Shown: positions 62,075 to 64,000 of the stretch, one piece after another
Position numbering within the stretch: position 1 is the first letter of the stretch
Layout of the letters: each line of letters opens with the position of its first letter
NCBI GenBank assembly: GCA_965116695.1
Contig: OZ220706.1
Coordinates: forward strand, 3,348,001 to 3,412,000
Source of the DNA: JAJDTT01 sp965116695
GTDB taxonomy: Bacteria; Acidobacteriota; UBA6911; RPQK01; JAJDTT01
Direction: 5' to 3'
Length of the DNA stretch: 64,000 bases
Notes under the pieces: generated by a model
Seen by the model: the letters and a program-made list of their open reading frames with translations, nothing else
The model's database searches: none
What the model was told of the DNA's origin: nothing
Translations under genes and position numbers: made by a program

Positions 62075-62944
62075 TTGGACGCGAAGCTGCACGATAAGCG
62101 AAATGCGACCCGGGTCGCCATCCAGGGAGAACGGGGATCGTTCAGCGAGGAGGCGGCCCTGCGGATGGTGCCGGGGCCCGTGGAGGTTCTCTGCTGCCGG
62201 ACCTTTGACGAAGTCTTTCTGCGTACGGCCCAGGGAGAATGCGGCTGCTGCGTCATTCCCATAGAGAATTCGCTGGCCGGTTCGATTCACCGGAACTACG
62301 ATCTGCTGGTCCGTCACGGATTGAGGATTCGGCAGGAGGCGAATCTGCCCGTCGAACACAGCCTGATCACGTTGGCCGGAAGCTCCTTCGAGGACGTGAA
62401 GACGGTCCGCTCCCATCCGGTGGCATTGGATCAGTGTGAGCTTTTCTTCAAGCGCCATCCTCACCTGGTGCGGGAGACCGGCTACGATACCTCCGGAAGC
62501 GTCAAGGAGATCGTGGAGGAAGGCCTCCGGGACCATGCCGCCATCGCCGGCAAGAACGCCGCACGGTTCTACGGCGCGAAAGTTCTGATGGAGGGGATCG
62601 AGGACAGAGTGGAGAACTTCACCCGTTTCTTTCTGCTCTCGAGCAGGTCCTCGGTATCCGAAACCGCGGACAAGACCTCCGTCGTCTTCAGTTTCAAGAA
62701 CGCCGCCGGGGCGCTCTTCAAGTGTCTGAGCGTCTTCGCACTGAGGGACATCGACCTGACCAAGATCGAGTCCCGTCCCATCCATGGCCGTCCCTGGGAG
62801 TACCTGTTCTACCTCGACTTTCTCGGGAACACCGGCGAGACGCGGGTGCGCAACGCGTTGAGCCACCTCGGCGAGCTGACGGAGATCCTGACGGTATTGG
62901 GCTGCTACCCCAGGGATGCGACGCATGAAAAGAAGGGCATGTAG
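62075..62944 (+). CDS. pheA: Prephenate dehydratase
   Basis: A 289-residue enzyme that converts prephenate to phenylpyruvate in phenylalanine synthesis. The catalytic domain starts RVAIQGERGSFSEEAAL and contains CVIPIENSLAGSI and ENFTRFFLL (the Thr-Arg-Phe motif). A C-terminal ACT regulatory domain follows, with KIESRPIHGRPWEY, the phenylalanine-binding ESRP motif, so feedback inhibition is expected. The TTG at 62075 is chosen because GGAGGT lies 6 nt upstream; the reading frame upstream runs into tRNA-Sec. No chorismate mutase domain is present. Confidence 0.94.
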   Translation: MDAKLHDKRNATRVAIQGERGSFSEEAALRMVPGPVEVLCCRTFDEVFLRTAQGECGCCVIPIENSLAGSIHRNYDLLVRHGLRIRQEANLPVEHSLITLAGSSFEDVKTVRSHPVALDQCELFFKRHPHLVRETGYDTSGSVKEIVEEGLRDHAAIAGKNAARFYGAKVLMEGIEDRVENFTRFFLLSSRSSVSETADKTSVVFSFKNAAGALFKCLSVFALRDIDLTKIESRPIHGRPWEYLFYLDFLGNTGETRVRNALSHLGELTEILTVLGCYPRDATHEKKGM

Positions 62945-63075
62945 CCGTCCCTGCGGATCGGAGAGGTAAAGAGAATATGTGCCCCGCGGCGGCGGGGCGA
63001 GTGTGGCGGGGCAAGTTGAACCCGGGGGCTGGAATTGATAGCATCTGGTTCTTTTCGACACGGGCGGAGACGGAG

Positions 63076-63216
63076 ATGAAGCGAACCTTTCAGCCGAACA
63101 ATCGCCGCCGCAAGAAGAATCATGGGTTTCGGGCGCGCATGGCGTCGCCTGCGGGCCGGGCAATTCTGAGGCGGCGACGGGCCAAAAAGCGGACGATGCT
63201 TTCGGTGAGCGGGTGA
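63076..63216 (+). CDS. rpmH: 50S ribosomal protein L34
   Basis: A 46-residue, very basic ribosomal protein. MKRTFQPNNRRRKKNHGF and RMASPAGRAILRRRRAKKR are the family's fixed sequences. The start at 63076 follows a GGAG; an upstream in-frame ATG at 62977 has no family support. It heads the rpmH-rnpA-yidD-yidC cluster, whose genes overlap. Confidence 0.97.
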   Translation: MKRTFQPNNRRRKKNHGFRARMASPAGRAILRRRRAKKRTMLSVSG

Positions 63217-63572
63217 AACAGTTCGGTTTCTCCTGGGAAGAGCGCCTGCACACCCGGAAAGAATTTCTAGCCGTTTACCGGGAAGGGTACAGGGTCTTCG
63301 CGCCCTGCTTTGTGGTCTACTTTCGGGAGAACGGGCGCCCGCGCAGCCGGCTCGGGATCGCCGCGTCGCGGAAGGTGGGTCCGCCGGTGGTGAGAAACCG
63401 CATCCGGCGTCGCCTGCGGGAAAGCTTTCGCATGAACAAACGGGGAATTCTTCCCTGCTCCGACGTCGTGGTCAATGTTCGGAACGGAGCCGCCGCGGCG
63501 ACGTTCCAGGAACTTCAAGGGGAGTTTCTTCGAATGGTTTCACGCTGGAAGAGGAGGAAGCAGGGGTCGTGA
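63213..63572 (+). CDS. rnpA: Ribonuclease P protein component
   Basis: A 119-residue basic protein that assists RNase P RNA in maturing tRNA 5' ends. Its RNR-type motif is RNRIRRRLRESFR. FSWEERLHTRKEFLAVYREG is typical of the N-terminus. The GTG overlaps the rpmH stop by 4 bp (GTGA). Length is normal. Confidence 0.94.
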   Translation: MKQFGFSWEERLHTRKEFLAVYREGYRVFAPCFVVYFRENGRPRSRLGIAASRKVGPPVVRNRIRRRLRESFRMNKRGILPCSDVVVNVRNGAAAATFQELQGEFLRMVSRWKRRKQGS

Positions 63573-63778
63573 GGCGGTTCCTGACCGGATGTCTGCGTGT
63601 GTACCAGAAGTTCGTCTCTCCGCTTTTGCCTCCGTCCTGTCGATTTCATCCCACCTGTTCGGAGTACATGCGCCAGGCCATTCAGAAAAAGGGCGTGCTC
63701 AAGGGGATGCTGCTTGGGCTCAGGCGAATGGCTTGTTGTCATCCCTGGCACACTGGAGGGTTCGACCCTCTTCCGTAG
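63569..63778 (+). CDS. yidD: Membrane protein insertion efficiency factor YidD
   Basis: A 69-residue protein with the invariant features of YidD: YQKFVSPLLPPSCRFHPTCSEYM and a C-terminal RRMACCHPWHTGGFDPLP. It is thought to help YidC insert membrane proteins. The GTG at 63569 overlaps rnpA by 4 bp. The end is 70 bp before yidC. Confidence 0.95.
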   Translation: MRRFLTGCLRVYQKFVSPLLPPSCRFHPTCSEYMRQAIQKKGVLKGMLLGLRRMACCHPWHTGGFDPLP

Positions 63779-63848
63779 AGGTCCAGCCGCGAGCGGCGCG
63801 ATTCGTGGATTGTAGCAGACGATGCAGGGTGGTCACGGACCGGAACAG

Positions 63849-64000
63849 ATGGACATGGAGAAGCGCCTCCTTATGGCGATGCTGCTTTCCATGGCCGTTC
63901 TGCTGCTGATTCCCTTTCTTTACCAGCGGCTTGGACCCCCTTCGCCTCCCGCCGTTGTGGAGACGCGCGAGGAGCAGGAGGTCGAAGAGCAACGGGCCGA
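63849..64000 (+). CDS. yidC: Membrane protein insertase YidC (3' truncated)
   Basis: The first ~50 residues are visible: MEKRLLMAMLLSMAV followed by a hydrophobic first membrane helix (LLLIPFLYQRL) and a proline/glutamate-rich periplasmic start, as in Gram-negative YidC with a large periplasmic domain. The frame is open to the window end. Start candidates are ATG 63822, 63849 and 63855; none has a good ribosome-binding site. Position after rpmH-rnpA-yidD makes the identity firm. Confidence 0.85.
   Translation, partial: MDMEKRLLMAMLLSMAVLLLIPFLYQRLGPPSPPAVVETREEQEVEEQRA

Overview
The window is about 64 kb of GC-rich bacterial chromosome, densely packed with vertically inherited genes. I see no prophage, insertion sequence or CRISPR array. 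It most likely comes from an Acidobacteriota genome. The lineage evidence is a secreted von Willebrand A protein of the 'VWFA-related acidobacterial' type (46194-47678), a bacilliredoxin, an ElbD-like ether-lipid megaenzyme, and frequent GTG/TTG starts. The phylum call is inference; no rRNA gene is present.

Left part (1-13 kb): the tail of an MFS exporter, an orphan protein, a ClpX-like AAA+ unfoldase, an Nramp-related transporter divergent from pyrE, a PLP decarboxylase, the giant proline oxidase PutA, and a DUF4143-type ATPase preceded by four palindromic repeats with exact 22-bp spacing. Next (13-31 kb) come tRNA-Ser(UGA), an adenosine-deaminase-like gene, a GntR regulator and serS on the minus strand, then fmdB-like, purD-purE, pgeF/acpS, mtaB, the overlapping operon walJ-like/purB/pncB, a P-loop kinase-dCMP deaminase fusion divergent from an acyl-CoA dehydrogenase, a bacilliredoxin, acs, hpt and a PmtA-like methyltransferase.

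The replication core runs leftward from 40 kb: dnaA, a probable oriC, dnaN, gyrB, gyrA and a TPR protein. A leftward rpsA-HU operon and a rightward rpmE-prfA-prmC-HIT-folE-VWA operon follow. From 47.6 to 51.6 kb lie an acyltransferase, tyrA, rnhB, pcm, a Tsx-like outer-membrane protein and tRNA-Ser(GCU). The 1456-aa ElbD-like reductase/ligase/ACP/acyltransferase fusion fills 51.7-56.1 kb. A full coenzyme F420 biosynthesis locus (npdG, cofD, cofC, cofE facing cofH, cofG) occupies 56.3-61.9 kb. The end holds a selenocysteine tRNA, pheA, and rpmH-rnpA-yidD-yidC.

Three threads connect the genes. (i) Many starts sit 6-11 nt behind a -10 hexamer, often the extended form TGC-TATRAT, which predicts leaderless mRNAs. 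(ii) Purine synthesis and salvage genes (purD, purE, purB, hpt, pgeF, an adenosine-deaminase-like gene, a Tsx-like channel) recur. (iii) SerRS and all three tRNAs it would charge (two tRNA-Ser and tRNA-Sec) are in the same window.
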